Shown here piece by piece: positions 8,975 through 18,197 of a stretch of DNA of 64,000 nucleotides (position 1 is the first letter of the stretch; each line of letters opens with the position of its first letter). This DNA is from Alphaproteobacteria bacterium. GTDB taxonomy: Bacteria > Pseudomonadota > Alphaproteobacteria > Rhodobacterales > Rhodobacteraceae. Made by a program: the position numbers and the translations under genes. The notes under the pieces are model-generated. The model was not told the DNA's origin. It did no database searches and saw only the letters and a program-made list of their open reading frames with translations. The DNA is taken from positions 87,596-151,595 of the forward strand of contig JASBSZ010000026.1 in NCBI GenBank assembly GCA_030148665.1, read 5' to 3'.

Positions 8975-9943
8975 ATGGCGGACATTGCTGAACCCGACCC
9001 GAACGCGGGGAAAATGGCCCCGCGCTGGCTGGCCGAGATGCGTACCAGCACGGTTGACGGCCACAGGGTGGACCGACCTCACGGTTTCTATGTCAATTAT
9101 CAGAAATTTGCGGCCATCCACGTCGCCCGCGGCAAGGATGTCCTGATCGTTGCCTTTGACAACCTGTCCTCGGTCAACGACACCAGCCTCGAACGCGAAA
9201 CCTGGGGCGACAAGTTCTACGCTGAAAAGGGCTGGTCCAGCCTCGGCATCATCTCGTTCGATGCAAACTGGTACCGCGACGACGTTCTGTTCGACTATCT
9301 CGAATCCCTGCGGGATCAGGGGTTTTTCCGCCAGTTCGGCAAGGTGGTCTTTACCGGAACCTCGATGGGCGGCTATGCGGCATGCGCCTTTTGCGGGCTT
9401 GCGCCCGGATCGATCGTCCTGGCCTATTCACCCCAGTCCACCCTGAAAAAGGACCTCGTCCCGTGGGAGAAACGATTCAACCGCGGCCGCCAGCAGGACT
9501 GGTCGGGACGTTACGCCGACGCCGCCGCGCTGACCGGATCGGCCAAAAGGGTCTATCTCTGCTATGACCCTTACATGGAGGGTGACAAGGCCCACGCAGA
9601 CCGGTTCTCGGGCGACAATATCGTCCACCTGCCGACCAACTATGTCGGTCACAAGACGGTCGTCTTTCTGCGCCGGGCCAATATCCTGAAACAGGTTACC
9701 AGCATGTGTGTCAGCGGCGAGATGACCCCACGCACCTTCTACGCGCTGTATCGCACCAGACGAAAACTGCCGTGGTACTACATGGGGCTGATGGACATGG
9801 CGATGGAGCGTGGACATATGGGCCTGGCCCGGCGGGTCATCCGCGGGTCGGGACCGGCCTCGGGCAACCCCAACCTGCCAAAGGCCCTTGAAAGGCGCAT
9901 GAAGCTGTTCATCGAAACCCGCAAAAAGAAAGGAAAAAGATGA
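8975..9943 (+). CDS. alpha/beta-hydrolase-like protein of unknown function
   Basis: 322 residues from the ATG; a TTG one codon upstream is less likely. The nucleophile-elbow motif GTSMGG places Ser130 as the catalytic serine of an alpha/beta-hydrolase fold, preceded by a strand KVVFT. No signal peptide or membrane segment is visible, and the C-terminus is very basic (RKKKGKR). Related genes have been labelled PAPS reductase in databases, but I see no such signature and do not support that name. Overlap with the downstream GT61 gene suggests a joint role in glycan modification. Confidence 0.7.
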   Translation: MADIAEPDPNAGKMAPRWLAEMRTSTVDGHRVDRPHGFYVNYQKFAAIHVARGKDVLIVAFDNLSSVNDTSLERETWGDKFYAEKGWSSLGIISFDANWYRDDVLFDYLESLRDQGFFRQFGKVVFTGTSMGGYAACAFCGLAPGSIVLAYSPQSTLKKDLVPWEKRFNRGRQQDWSGRYADAAALTGSAKRVYLCYDPYMEGDKAHADRFSGDNIVHLPTNYVGHKTVVFLRRANILKQVTSMCVSGEMTPRTFYALYRTRRKLPWYYMGLMDMAMERGHMGLARRVIRGSGPASGNPNLPKALERRMKLFIETRKKKGKR

Positions 9944-11049
9944 CACACGCGCCCGACCTGTCGCATGGCCGACCAGGAACCATCCGCGACATCGAAAACG
10001 GTCTCATCGTTCCCATCCCCAACGATACCGACACGGTCCAGCCCCTTGAAACCGGCGTGCTTGATGCCAACGGTGCCCTGGTCGAGGAGAGTGTCACCTG
10101 GCGGGATGGCCGCGCCTTCTCCCTGCCGCCGCGCACACCCGCACCCGAGGAAATCGACACGAGGTCGGGCACGGTCATGTTCGCCGGGCTGATGTTTGGC
10201 CATTTCGGTCATTTTCTTGTCGAATCCACCGCCCGCCTCTGGGCGTATGAGCGCCTCAAGGACCAGATCGAAGCCATCGTGTTCGTCCCCAAGGTACAGC
10301 GTCGCATCGACCATGTGCTGAACGTCTATACTCCGTTCATGCGGCTTCTTGGAATCGAGGCCCCGCTGATCAATCTGGAAACACCCGCCAGATACGACCA
10401 TGTCCTTGTTCCCCAACAGGGTTTCGGCATGTTCGGCATGATCGAGGGCCTGCCCGAATACCGCGAATTCATGCGCACCCGCATGGGCGCCAGGATCCGC
10501 GACGACGGGGCCAGAAAGCTGTACATATCCCGCTCGGCCCTGCCCAAACAACGTGGCGGCCTTTTGGGCGAAGAACTGATCGAGGAATATCTTGCCGCCG
10601 AGGGGTACGAAATCTTCCACCCGCAACAGCATGATTTCGAAACCCAGCTGGCCGCCTACAAATCGGCCGACTACATCGTCTCGGCCGATGGCAGCCCGCT
10701 GCACATGGCCGCACTGGTGGTCAAGGAGGGCGCGAAAATCGCGGTGATCGCCCGTCGTCCCGCGGTTGCCGAACAGTTCGAAATCCAGTTCCGCGCCTTC
10801 TGCGGTATCAAAACCGTCACCATTGACGCGCTGAAAAGCCACTGGATCCCGGTCAACAACGCACGCCCCTCGCGCCTGTCCTATGGCGAGCTCGATTTTC
10901 CGACCCTGCACGCGCAGTTGAAACAGGGCGGGCTGATCCAGGGCGCAACCCCGTGGCCGGAAATGACGGATGAGCAACGCACGAAAATCATGGCCGATCT
11001 GGAAGAGCGGCAAAAGATCGGGTTCAAGCTGTACCAGCCCGGGGGCTGA
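9940..11049 (+). CDS. glycosyltransferase family 61 protein
   Basis: 369 residues of the GT61/DUF563 family. The signatures are MFGHFGHFLVES near residues 85-96, ARKLYISRSALPKQRGG in the middle, and DGSPLHMAALV near residue 250. No membrane segment is apparent, so it is probably cytoplasmic. GT61 enzymes transfer sugars to glycans. Which acceptor is used here is unknown. The start overlaps the stop of the hydrolase-like gene (ATGA), making the two a unit placed between infB and hslV. Confidence 0.85.
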   Translation: MTHAPDLSHGRPGTIRDIENGLIVPIPNDTDTVQPLETGVLDANGALVEESVTWRDGRAFSLPPRTPAPEEIDTRSGTVMFAGLMFGHFGHFLVESTARLWAYERLKDQIEAIVFVPKVQRRIDHVLNVYTPFMRLLGIEAPLINLETPARYDHVLVPQQGFGMFGMIEGLPEYREFMRTRMGARIRDDGARKLYISRSALPKQRGGLLGEELIEEYLAAEGYEIFHPQQHDFETQLAAYKSADYIVSADGSPLHMAALVVKEGAKIAVIARRPAVAEQFEIQFRAFCGIKTVTIDALKSHWIPVNNARPSRLSYGELDFPTLHAQLKQGGLIQGATPWPEMTDEQRTKIMADLEERQKIGFKLYQPGG

Positions 11050-11110
11050 CGCCCAGGCGCTTCTTCTTTGCCCAAATACGCGTTTCACACCACCGGCACC
11101 CCGCGCAACG

Positions 11111-11141
11111 CTTGTCTGGATGCGGCTCAGCATCCATATAC
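11111..11141 (+). promoter_or_regulatory. heat-shock-like promoter of hslV
   Basis: CTTGTCT (11111-11117) and ATCCATAT (11132-11139) are 14 bp apart, which matches the spacing and core bases of RpoH-dependent promoters (CTTGAAA, then CCCCATNT). hslVU is a classical heat-shock operon. It lies about 20 bp upstream of the hslV ATG, so the untranslated leader would be short. Confidence 0.5.
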
Positions 11142-11163
11142 ATCCCCAAGGCGGAGACAGAAC

Positions 11164-11718
11164 ATGAACGACAAATTCCCCGGATGGCATGGCACCACGA
11201 TTGTTGCCGTGCGCAAGAATGGCCAGGTTGCCGTTGTCGGTGACGGTCAGGTCAGCCTTGGCCAGACGGTCATCAAGGGCAGCGCCCGCAAGGTGCGGCG
11301 CATCTCGCCGGGCGGTTTTGACGTGGTCTGCGGTTTTGCCGGCTCGACCGCCGACGCCTTTACCCTGCTGGAGCGGCTTGAGACCAAGCTCGAAGCCTCG
11401 CCCGGCCAGCTGGCCCGCGCCAGTGTCGAGCTGGCCAAGGACTGGCGCACCGACAAGTATCTGCGCAACCTCGAAGCCATGCTGATCGTGACCGACGGCA
11501 AGGATCTGCTGGTCATCACCGGCGCGGGTGACGTGCTGGAACCGGAACATGACATCGCCGCCATCGGATCGGGCGGAAATTTCGCGCTGGCCGCGGCACG
11601 CGCCATGATGGATACCGACCGCACGGCCGAGGAAATCGCCCGCCGCGCGCTCGAGATCGCCTCGGACATCTGCGTTTATACCAACGGCAACGCAACGGTT
11701 GAGGTCATCAATGGCTGA
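11164..11718 (+). CDS. hslV: ATP-dependent protease peptidase subunit HslV
   Basis: 184 residues. The N-terminal nucleophile is Thr11 of [10 protein letters not shown], exposed after removal of a 10-residue propeptide. The ATG was chosen because it has GGCGGAGA upstream and gives this short propeptide. The GDGQVSLGQ and [13 protein letters not shown] segments are typical of the proteasome-like fold. HslV forms the proteolytic double hexamer that works with HslU. Its last two codons overlap the start of the membrane-protein gene. Confidence 0.98.
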   Translation: MNDKFPGWHGTTIVAVRKNGQVAVVGDGQVSLGQTVIKGSARKVRRISPGGFDVVCGFAGSTADAFTLLERLETKLEASPGQLARASVELAKDWRTDKYLRNLEAMLIVTDGKDLLVITGAGDVLEPEHDIAAIGSGGNFALAAARAMMDTDRTAEEIARRALEIASDICVYTNGNATVEVING

Positions 11719-12799
11719 GTTGGCCGCCGACGACATCCGCGCGGCCGTCGCCGCTGGCGTGCTTTCCGAGGCCCAGGCCGCCCGTCTGATCGCCATTGCC
11801 GAGGCCCGGCGCGGCTTCAGGCTGAACATGGGCGACGATGACGAACCCTTTGAATTGTTCAAGGGATTCTCGGAAATCTTCGTGACTGTTGGTCTGATAC
11901 TGCTGAGCGGCGGGTTTGTTGCCTTGTCGCTGGTGTTAACCAATCTGATTGCGGTACCAATCATCACCCTCGTGCTGTCGGTGGTCTTTGCGCGTTATTT
12001 CACACTCAGGCGGCGCATGACCCTGCCCAGCATATATCTCGCCTCCGGCTTTGCCTTTTCGGCCATGTGGCTGGTTTCGCGCCTGCTGATGACTCCCGAT
12101 CCGGTTTCGCAGCTTGACAGCCTGATCGCCTTTCTTGCGACCGGCGCGCTTCTGATCGGCTATTTCGCGGTCTTTCGCGTGCCGTTCACCCTGTTCCTTG
12201 TCGGTCTGTGTGGCATCGGGGTGGCGTTTTCGCTTGCCGGCGTTCTGTTCCCGGATTCCCTGTCTGGCGTCAGCGTGTTCGCCCGCGGCGGCTGGAAAAG
12301 CCTGACCGACCTTGGCACCAATCCGGTTGCGTCAATGACGCTGCTGTTGTTCGGCATCATCGCCTTTGCCTTTGCCATGCGCTTTGACCTGCGCGACCCG
12401 CATCGCATCTCGCGCAATGCCGCCAATGCCTTCTGGCTGCATATTCTGGCGGCGCCTGCCATCGTCAACGTGGTGACTGTCAGCCTGCTGAATGTCGGGG
12501 GCACGGCCGGCTATCTGCTGGCGGCGCTGGCGCTGGTGGTCATTACGCTGGTCGCCCTCATCATCGACCGGCGGTCTTTCCTGACAGCGGGCATCATCTA
12601 TATCGGGACAATTCTGGCCTGGGCCATGAGCGCGGCCAATGTCGATGCCGGCTGGGGCTTTGTCTGGACGCTGCTGTTGATGGGTGCCTTTATCACCGCC
12701 ACCGGCACCTGGTGGACACAGCTGCGCGCGCGCATCATGGCAATACTGCCCGACTCGGCGCTGAAATCCAAACTCCCACCTTATTCGGAGGTCCCATGA
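11711..12799 (+). CDS. polytopic membrane protein between hslV and hslU
   Basis: 362 residues from the ATG inside the end of hslV. A soluble N-terminal helix region (residues 1-55, rich in Ala and acidic residues) is followed by roughly ten hydrophobic segments, beginning with [21 protein letters not shown] do not recognise the family; the arrangement recalls DUF2157-type membrane proteins. It overlaps hslV by 8 bp and hslU by 4 bp, so all three are translationally coupled. A role in HslVU function or membrane proteostasis is only a guess. Confidence 0.75.
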   Translation: MAELAADDIRAAVAAGVLSEAQAARLIAIAEARRGFRLNMGDDDEPFELFKGFSEIFVTVGLILLSGGFVALSLVLTNLIAVPIITLVLSVVFARYFTLRRRMTLPSIYLASGFAFSAMWLVSRLLMTPDPVSQLDSLIAFLATGALLIGYFAVFRVPFTLFLVGLCGIGVAFSLAGVLFPDSLSGVSVFARGGWKSLTDLGTNPVASMTLLLFGIIAFAFAMRFDLRDPHRISRNAANAFWLHILAAPAIVNVVTVSLLNVGGTAGYLLAALALVVITLVALIIDRRSFLTAGIIYIGTILAWAMSAANVDAGWGFVWTLLLMGAFITATGTWWTQLRARIMAILPDSALKSKLPPYSEVP

Positions 12800-14103
12800 C
12801 CGACCTGACCCCCCGCGAGATTGTATCCGAGCTTGACCGCTTTATCATCGGGCAGGCTGCCGCCAAGCGCGCCGTTGCTGTCGCGCTTAGAAATCGCTGG
12901 CGACGCAAGCAGTTGGGCGATGATCTTCGTGAAGAGGTTTACCCCAAGAATATCCTGATGATCGGCCCGACCGGCGTTGGCAAGACAGAAATTTCCCGCC
13001 GGCTGGCACGCCTGGCCAAGGCCCCTTTCATCAAGGTCGAGGCCACCAAGTTTACCGAGGTCGGCTATGTCGGTCGCGATGTCGAACAGATCGTGCGCGA
13101 CCTGGTGGACAGCGCCATCCTGATGGTGCGCAAGGAAATGCGCGAAACCGTCAAGGCCAACGCCCACAAGGCGGCCGAAGACCGCGTCATCGACGCGCTG
13201 GCCGGGGCGGACGCCCGCGAATCCACCCGCGAGATGTTCCGCAACAAGCTGCGCCAAGGCCTGCTTGACGACAAGATGATCGAGATCGAGGTTGCCGACA
13301 CATCCAATCCCATGCAGATGCTCGACCTTCCCGGCCAGCCCGGAATGGGTATGGGGATGCTCAACCTCGGCGATCTGTTCGGCAAGGCATTTGGCGGCCG
13401 CACGCAGCGCAAGCGCCTGTCGGTTGCCGACAGCTATGACCTGCTGATCAACGAAGAGGCCGACAAGCTGGTCGATCAGGAGGTCGTCACCCGTGAGGCC
13501 GTCAAGGCGGTCGAGGAAAACGGCATCGTTTTTCTGGACGAGATTGACAAGGTCTGCGCCCGGTCCGACGCCCGCGGCGCCGATGTTTCCCGCGAGGGCG
13601 TGCAGCGCGACCTGCTGCCCCTGATCGAGGGCACCACCGTCAGCACCAAACACGGCCCCGTGCGCACCGATCATATCCTGTTCATCGCCTCGGGCGCCTT
13701 TCACATCGCCAAGCCCAGCGACCTGCTGCCCGAACTGCAGGGCCGGCTGCCCATCCGGGTAGAGCTGCGCGCCCTGACCGAAGACGATTTCGTGCGCATC
13801 CTGACCGAAACCGACAATGCCCTGACCCGCCAGTACACCGCGCTGATGGCCACCGAAGAGGTCGAGGTCACCTTTACCGATGACGGCATCCACGCGCTGG
13901 CCCGTATTGCGGCCGAGGTCAACCAGTCGGTCGAAAATATCGGCGCCCGGCGGCTGTACACGGTAATGGAACGCGTGTTCGAGGAACTCAGCTTTACCGC
14001 CCCCGACAAGGCCGGCGCCAAGGTGACGGTCGATGCCGCCTTTGTCGAAAAGAACCTCGGCGATCTGTCGCGCTCGACCGACCTCAGCCGCTATGTGCTT
14101 TAG
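12796..14103 (+). CDS. hslU: ATPase subunit HslU of the HslVU protease
   Basis: 435 residues. AAA+ unfoldase with Walker [10 protein letters not shown] (Gly57-Lys63), the HslU sensor [17 protein letters not shown], the intermediate I domain (about 110-240), Walker [10 protein letters not shown], and the C-terminal sequence DLSRYVL, whose last residues dock into HslV. The ATG has a GGAGG Shine-Dalgarno and overlaps the membrane-protein stop. The TAG stop lies at the very edge of the palindromic element that follows. Confidence 0.98.
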   Translation: MTDLTPREIVSELDRFIIGQAAAKRAVAVALRNRWRRKQLGDDLREEVYPKNILMIGPTGVGKTEISRRLARLAKAPFIKVEATKFTEVGYVGRDVEQIVRDLVDSAILMVRKEMRETVKANAHKAAEDRVIDALAGADARESTREMFRNKLRQGLLDDKMIEIEVADTSNPMQMLDLPGQPGMGMGMLNLGDLFGKAFGGRTQRKRLSVADSYDLLINEEADKLVDQEVVTREAVKAVEENGIVFLDEIDKVCARSDARGADVSREGVQRDLLPLIEGTTVSTKHGPVRTDHILFIASGAFHIAKPSDLLPELQGRLPIRVELRALTEDDFVRILTETDNALTRQYTALMATEEVEVTFTDDGIHALARIAAEVNQSVENIGARRLYTVMERVFEELSFTAPDKAGAKVTVDAAFVEKNLGDLSRSTDLSRYVL

Positions 14104-14234
14104 GGTCAGGACCCATTAATCCCACGTTCACAGTCAGGCGGATTGGTTTCCTGAACAGGCGCAAGACCTCAGAAATAGTGGTTCTATTTCAAGGTCTTGC
14201 AACGCATTCAGGAAACCAACCCGCCTGACCCTAA
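14100..14234. repeat. 135-bp MITE-like palindromic element
   Basis: The outermost ends are TTAGGGTCAGG and CCTGACCCTAA. Inside, 14133-14155 pairs with 14207-14229 (23 bp, one mismatch). Further in, GCAAGACCT (14161-14169) pairs with AGGTCTTGC (14192-14200) and GAAATAG (14172-14178) with CTATTTC (14184-14190) around the loop TGGTT. The element fills the whole gap between convergent hslU and the secreted-protein gene and contributes part of each stop codon. It may also act as a bidirectional transcription stop. No transposase is encoded, so MITE status is inferred. Confidence 0.7.
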
Positions 14235-14983
14235 GGCGTTTCGATGGTGACGGAATCTACCGCGATCAAGGCCTCGCCGTCATGGGGAAGATAGTCCGAA
14301 CTCCAGCTGCCAAAGGTCAGCACCAGCTTGTTGCCGGGTGAGCGCAGCGAGGTCAGCTTTTGCACCTCACGCCACTTGCCGTCGGGCGGGCTGCTGGCGC
14401 CATTCTGCGCAGGCTCCAGTCGCATTCGGGCGATGTATGCGCGTTTCTTCTTTTCCAGTTGCAGGTCGATCGCCGCAATGTTGTCGGGCATCACGGATGC
14501 GCGCCCCTCAAGATCACGCCCGCTGATCGAATACAGCGTGCGAAAAAACGTGGTCGCCTTTCCTTTCGACAGCTTCTGTCCGGCCAGATTGATGTTGGTC
14601 TTGTTGTAGTTGATCGTATCAAGCGCAAGGATCGAGAATATTCCGTTGTCCTTGTCCTTTGCGATCCCGGCGCGAAAGGCTTCGCCCAGGGTCTGTGGGG
14701 TCAGGATCAGGCGAATGGTGATCTTCCAGTCCCCCTTGGGGAGCGGCTTGTTCAGCACGATCGCGTTGATAGCCTGGCCATATAACGCTGAGGTGCGATC
14801 GGGAACCAGCAGGGTCAGAACGCCGTCCTCGACCAGATAGTTGTCGGGGTTCGGGTTCTCGACGGTCCAGTCCGCGGACAGGTCGGCCCCGTCGAAATTG
14901 TCCTGAAAATAGATCCCTGCGGTTGCGCCCGTAGCCAGACCGGCAATGCCGGCTGCCAGTAACATCGCCCTGAGTGAAAGCAT
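14231..14983 (-). CDS. secreted concanavalin-like (DUF1349-type) domain protein
   Basis: 250 residues with a signal peptide (MLSLRAMLLAAGIAGLATGATA). The mature part begins YFQDNFDGADLSADWTVENP, a pattern seen at the start of many lectin/glucanase-like jelly-roll domains, and fills the whole protein. AGGAGG precedes the ATG. It is clearly homologous to the C-terminal half of the VWA protein encoded just upstream, so one arose from the other by duplication. Function unknown; carbohydrate or envelope binding is a reasonable inference. Confidence 0.75.
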   Translation of the reverse strand: MLSLRAMLLAAGIAGLATGATAGIYFQDNFDGADLSADWTVENPNPDNYLVEDGVLTLLVPDRTSALYGQAINAIVLNKPLPKGDWKITIRLILTPQTLGEAFRAGIAKDKDNGIFSILALDTINYNKTNINLAGQKLSKGKATTFFRTLYSISGRDLEGRASVMPDNIAAIDLQLEKKKRAYIARMRLEPAQNGASSPPDGKWREVQKLTSLRSPGNKLVLTFGSWSSDYLPHDGEALIAVDSVTIETP

Positions 14984-15037
14984 CTTTTTCCTCCTGTCGT
15001 CCTGTTCCGTCCCTGGGTTCTGCGGGAATGTCCCCGG

Positions 15038-16423
15038 TCAGGGTGTTTCGATCTTGACCTGATCGATCCTGACCACGCCTTCGCCTTCATGGGGAAGGTA
15101 ACTCGAACTCGCCCCGCCAAAGATCATGACCAGGGCGTTACCCGGCGCCCTGAGCGCGCTGAGGCTCTGAACCTCGCGCCATTTTCCGTCTGGCAGCGCC
15201 TTTCCCGATCTGGCCGGCTCAAGGCGCATCATGGCCGTATATTTTCGCCCCTTCTTGACCAGGCGCAGATCGACCGCCGCCACGTTCGCCCCGAAAAATG
15301 CGCCGCGCGACCACAGGTTTCTGCCGGTCACGTAATAGGCCGTTTTGGAAAACCCGCTGCGTTTGCCTTTCGACAGCTTTTCACCGCGCAGATCTATATT
15401 GGTCCGGTTGTAGTTGACGGTATCGGCAACCATCATCGCGTAAAGACCGTTATCCGCGTCTTTTGCCAGCCCCATGCGGAAGGTTTCGCCAAATGTCTGT
15501 GGCGCGAATATCAGCCGTGCCGTCACGGTCCAGTCGCCCTTGGGCATGGGGCGGTTCAGGCGCAGCATGTTGACCCCCTGCCCGAATGTCGCCTTCAGCC
15601 CATCGCGGGCAACAATGGTCAGAACGCCGTCCTCGACCCGGTAATTGTCGGGGTCCGGGTTCAGCACCTGCCAGTCGGGCGACAGGGTATCGCCGTCGAA
15701 TTCGTCAATGAAATACAGGCTGGGCCCTTTCGGCGGGGCCTTTGCGGCCGGTTTGGGTTGGGGTGGTGGTGGTGCGGCCTGCTGCGCCTGTTTCTGCACC
15801 GTGGCAACCGCTACCTTGAAATCATTGGCGCTGCGGGCATCGAAATACTGCCCCTTGCCGGCCTTTGCGATGCATTGCAGCTGTGCGCGCGCCTTGGCAT
15901 CGACATCGAACCCGACAACGTTGATCCGCAGGTCGATGCCGCGTTGCGACAGTTTCCGCGCAACATCACAGGGGTTTCCGCCGCAGGTTTCGATCCCGTC
16001 CGAGATCAGCAGGATCGCGTTGTTTTCCTCGAGCCTGCCCTCGAATGCCTGTCCGGCACGTTCGAGCGCGGTCGCGATCGGGGTCTTGCCGCGCGGCGAG
16101 AGGTTTTCCACCAACCGGGCAATCTGTTCGGCCGAAGCGCGCGCAAACGGTGCGACCAGCTGAACATCGCCGCAATCGTTCTTTTGCCGGTGGCCATAGA
16201 CCATCAGCGCAGGCGTCACGCCCTTGGGCAGACTCGCCAGAGAGTCACGCAGAACCGATTTTGCCGTATCGATCTTGGTTTCACTGCCCACGCGCCCCCA
16301 CATGGAATTGGACGCATCCAGTATGTACAAGAGGTTGGTTGCAGCCATCGCGGCCGTTGCAGACAGTATCGTTGCCATGACGACAATCGCCGCCGCCGAG
16401 ACCCTTCGTCCAGGAACGCGCAT
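15038..16423 (-). CDS. secreted VWA-domain protein with C-terminal concanavalin-like domain
   Basis: 461 residues from the ATG, which has AGGAGG upstream. After a signal peptide (about 1-28) comes a von Willebrand A domain with an intact metal site, Asp36-Ala-Ser38-Asn-Ser40, plus a further ISDGIETCGG segment. A Pro/Ala/Lys-rich linker spans about 212-232. Residues about 235-461 (FIDEFDGDTLSPDWQVLNP to the end) match the neighbouring secreted protein along its length. The VWA domain predicts metal-dependent protein-protein contact in the periplasm or outside the cell. The exact role is unknown. Confidence 0.82.
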   Translation of the reverse strand: MRVPGRRVSAAAIVVMATILSATAAMAATNLLYILDASNSMWGRVGSETKIDTAKSVLRDSLASLPKGVTPALMVYGHRQKNDCGDVQLVAPFARASAEQIARLVENLSPRGKTPIATALERAGQAFEGRLEENNAILLISDGIETCGGNPCDVARKLSQRGIDLRINVVGFDVDAKARAQLQCIAKAGKGQYFDARSANDFKVAVATVQKQAQQAAPPPPQPKPAAKAPPKGPSLYFIDEFDGDTLSPDWQVLNPDPDNYRVEDGVLTIVARDGLKATFGQGVNMLRLNRPMPKGDWTVTARLIFAPQTFGETFRMGLAKDADNGLYAMMVADTVNYNRTNIDLRGEKLSKGKRSGFSKTAYYVTGRNLWSRGAFFGANVAAVDLRLVKKGRKYTAMMRLEPARSGKALPDGKWREVQSLSALRAPGNALVMIFGGASSSYLPHEGEGVVRIDQVKIETP

Positions 16424-16528
16424 GACCACCTCCTGTCAATAAATACCAGAAATTCACAGCATTATGGGCCAAGTCTTGCCGGATTTCGCGAAATTGTCGA
16501 GTCTTATCTTACGTTGCGTAAACCGCGA

Positions 16529-17158
16529 TCAGCGGGTACGGCGGCGGCGCAGATAGACATAATACGCCCCCGAGCCGCCATGACGGCGGTGCGCCGGGCT
16601 GACCTGCAGGACCAGCGCCGCCAGCGGCGGTTGCGACAGCCAGCGCGGCACCTGATGTTTCAGCACGCCGCGCCGCGCCGGGATGATGTCGTCATCCCCC
16701 TTGTCCCGGCCCTTGCCGGTAATCACCAGCAGCAGGCGCTTGCCGGCCGAGTGGGAATCGCGCACGAACAGGCCCAGCGCCGCCTGTGCGCGCGCCTGGG
16801 TCATTCCATGCAGATCGATGCGCGCATCAATGGCCATCTTGCCCTTTTTCATGCGCTCGAACCGACGGCGATCCATGTTTGGGGCGCTGCGGGCAAGCGT
16901 CTCGTCCAGGTCGGGCGCAAGATCGACAGCTGGCCGGTGGACGGGTGTCTTGTCACCGATGCGAAACTGAGCAATGTCGCGCGCGATCGGTGCGGGCGTC
17001 AACGGTCGCGCCGCTTGCCCCTTTTGCCGCGGAAGGTCTGTTTCCGGGCCGGTCGTGCGGGCCGGCCGCATGATGGGTGTTGCCCTGGCGATCACCTGAT
17101 CCCACAACGCGCGTTCGGCCGCGGTCAGGTTGCGACGGCTCTTTTTCTTGCCGGCCAT
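16529..17158 (-). CDS. Smr/MutS2-domain protein
   Basis: 209 residues with a basic, disordered N-terminal half and a C-terminal Smr domain. The landmarks are DLHG (115-118), GKG (148-150) and HGGSGAYYVYLRRRR (193 onward). Smr domains are nucleases or nucleic-acid-binding modules. The stand-alone form in alphaproteobacteria has no proven function. It follows mltA by a few bases on the same strand and probably shares its transcript. Confidence 0.9.
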   Translation of the reverse strand: MAGKKKSRRNLTAAERALWDQVIARATPIMRPARTTGPETDLPRQKGQAARPLTPAPIARDIAQFRIGDKTPVHRPAVDLAPDLDETLARSAPNMDRRRFERMKKGKMAIDARIDLHGMTQARAQAALGLFVRDSHSAGKRLLLVITGKGRDKGDDDIIPARRGVLKHQVPRWLSQPPLAALVLQVSPAHRRHGGSGAYYVYLRRRRTR

Positions 17159-17162
17159 GCGC

Positions 17163-18197
17163 CTATCCCCCCGCCAGCCTCAGGGCGATGGCGACGGGCA
17201 GCAGCACGACCATGCGCCCGGAATCCATCACCTGTCCGGCCAGTTTTCCTGCCTCGGGGCCAGTGCCGAAAAAAATGTCGGCGCGTCGTGGCCCCTTGAT
17301 CGCCGCGCCGGTATCCTGGGCCACCATCAGACGGCGCAGGATATGGGTACCGCCCTTTTCGATCCAGATCGGTGCGCCGATCTGGACGAACCGGGGATCC
17401 ACCGCGATGGATCGCATGCCGGTCAGCGGACGGTCCAGCGCGCCATAGGCCGCGTCGGAATCGTCATCGAGAACCCGAAAGAATACGTATGAGGGGTTGA
17501 ACTCCAGCGCCTCCATGCCGCGATCAGGGTTCTTGCGGAACCATTCCTTGACCCCTTCGATCGAGGCGCCGGGAAAGTCCAGCTCGCGCTTGCGCACCAG
17601 CTCGCGCGCGGCCGAACGGTAGGGGTGGCCATTGTCGGTCGCATAGCCGACCCGGATCATGCGCCCATCGCGCAGCCTGATCCGGCCCGAACCCTGGATA
17701 TGCAGATAGTACAGCTCGACAGGGTCCTCGACCCAGGCGATTTCCAGCCCCTGTCCCGCCAGCGCGCCACGGTCGATCGCCGCCCTTGTCAGCATGGGGT
17801 CGCCCGGCTTCAGACGCGGCGGTTTCCGGTAGATCGGATAGCGGAACCGCGCATCGGGTTTCAGTGCGCCTTCGAGAATCGGTTCGAAATACCCGGTGAA
17901 TTCCGCTGGCCCCGAGGCCTTTCGCACGACCGGCAGGAAAAAGGTCTCGAAAAATGCTCTGGCATCGGGTCCGGTTGCCGCATAACGGCACAGCGGTGCC
18001 CATTCGGGTGCCGAAATATCGGCGCAGGATCTGGCAAAGGCCCGCAGCGCCGCCGCCTGGTCATCCTGTTTCCAGCCCAGCAGGTCGTCATATGTCAGGA
18101 TGCGGTATTTCTGCCCGGCGGCATGTATCGGCAAGGCAACGAGAGTCAGCGCCAGCGCCGCCGCGGCTGCCGCGCCCATCTTTCGCACGGGGGTCAT
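17163..18197 (-). CDS. mltA: membrane-bound lytic murein transglycosylase A
   Basis: 344 residues with a signal peptide ending near Ala27 and no lipobox cysteine, so it is probably periplasmic. The MltA barrel domain carries FTGYFEPILEG and YYLHIQGSGRIRL, and the C-terminal 3D domain carries VAQDTGAAIKGPRRADIFFG with the expected catalytic aspartates. It cleaves the glycan strands of peptidoglycan, leaving 1,6-anhydro-MurNAc ends. The start overlaps the stop of the Tim44-like gene by 4 bp. Confidence 0.95.
   Translation of the reverse strand: MTPVRKMGAAAAAALALTLVALPIHAAGQKYRILTYDDLLGWKQDDQAAALRAFARSCADISAPEWAPLCRYAATGPDARAFFETFFLPVVRKASGPAEFTGYFEPILEGALKPDARFRYPIYRKPPRLKPGDPMLTRAAIDRGALAGQGLEIAWVEDPVELYYLHIQGSGRIRLRDGRMIRVGYATDNGHPYRSAARELVRKRELDFPGASIEGVKEWFRKNPDRGMEALEFNPSYVFFRVLDDDSDAAYGALDRPLTGMRSIAVDPRFVQIGAPIWIEKGGTHILRRLMVAQDTGAAIKGPRRADIFFGTGPEAGKLAGQVMDSGRMVVLLPVAIALRLAGG

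Noticed and set aside
11077..11095. TTTGCCCAAATACGCG-like motif after the GT61 gene (and a similar inverted motif near 61661)
   Set aside because: I recall similar sequences at many gene ends in Rhodobacterales, but two degenerate examples do not let me claim a functional element.
9778..11967. A 729-residue open frame antisense to the GT61 gene and hslV
   Set aside because: No domain signature, and it crosses two confidently coding genes. Shadow of the plus-strand genes.
15089..17299. A 736-residue plus-strand frame over the VWA, smr and mltA genes
   Set aside because: It covers three well-supported minus-strand genes and shows no domain.
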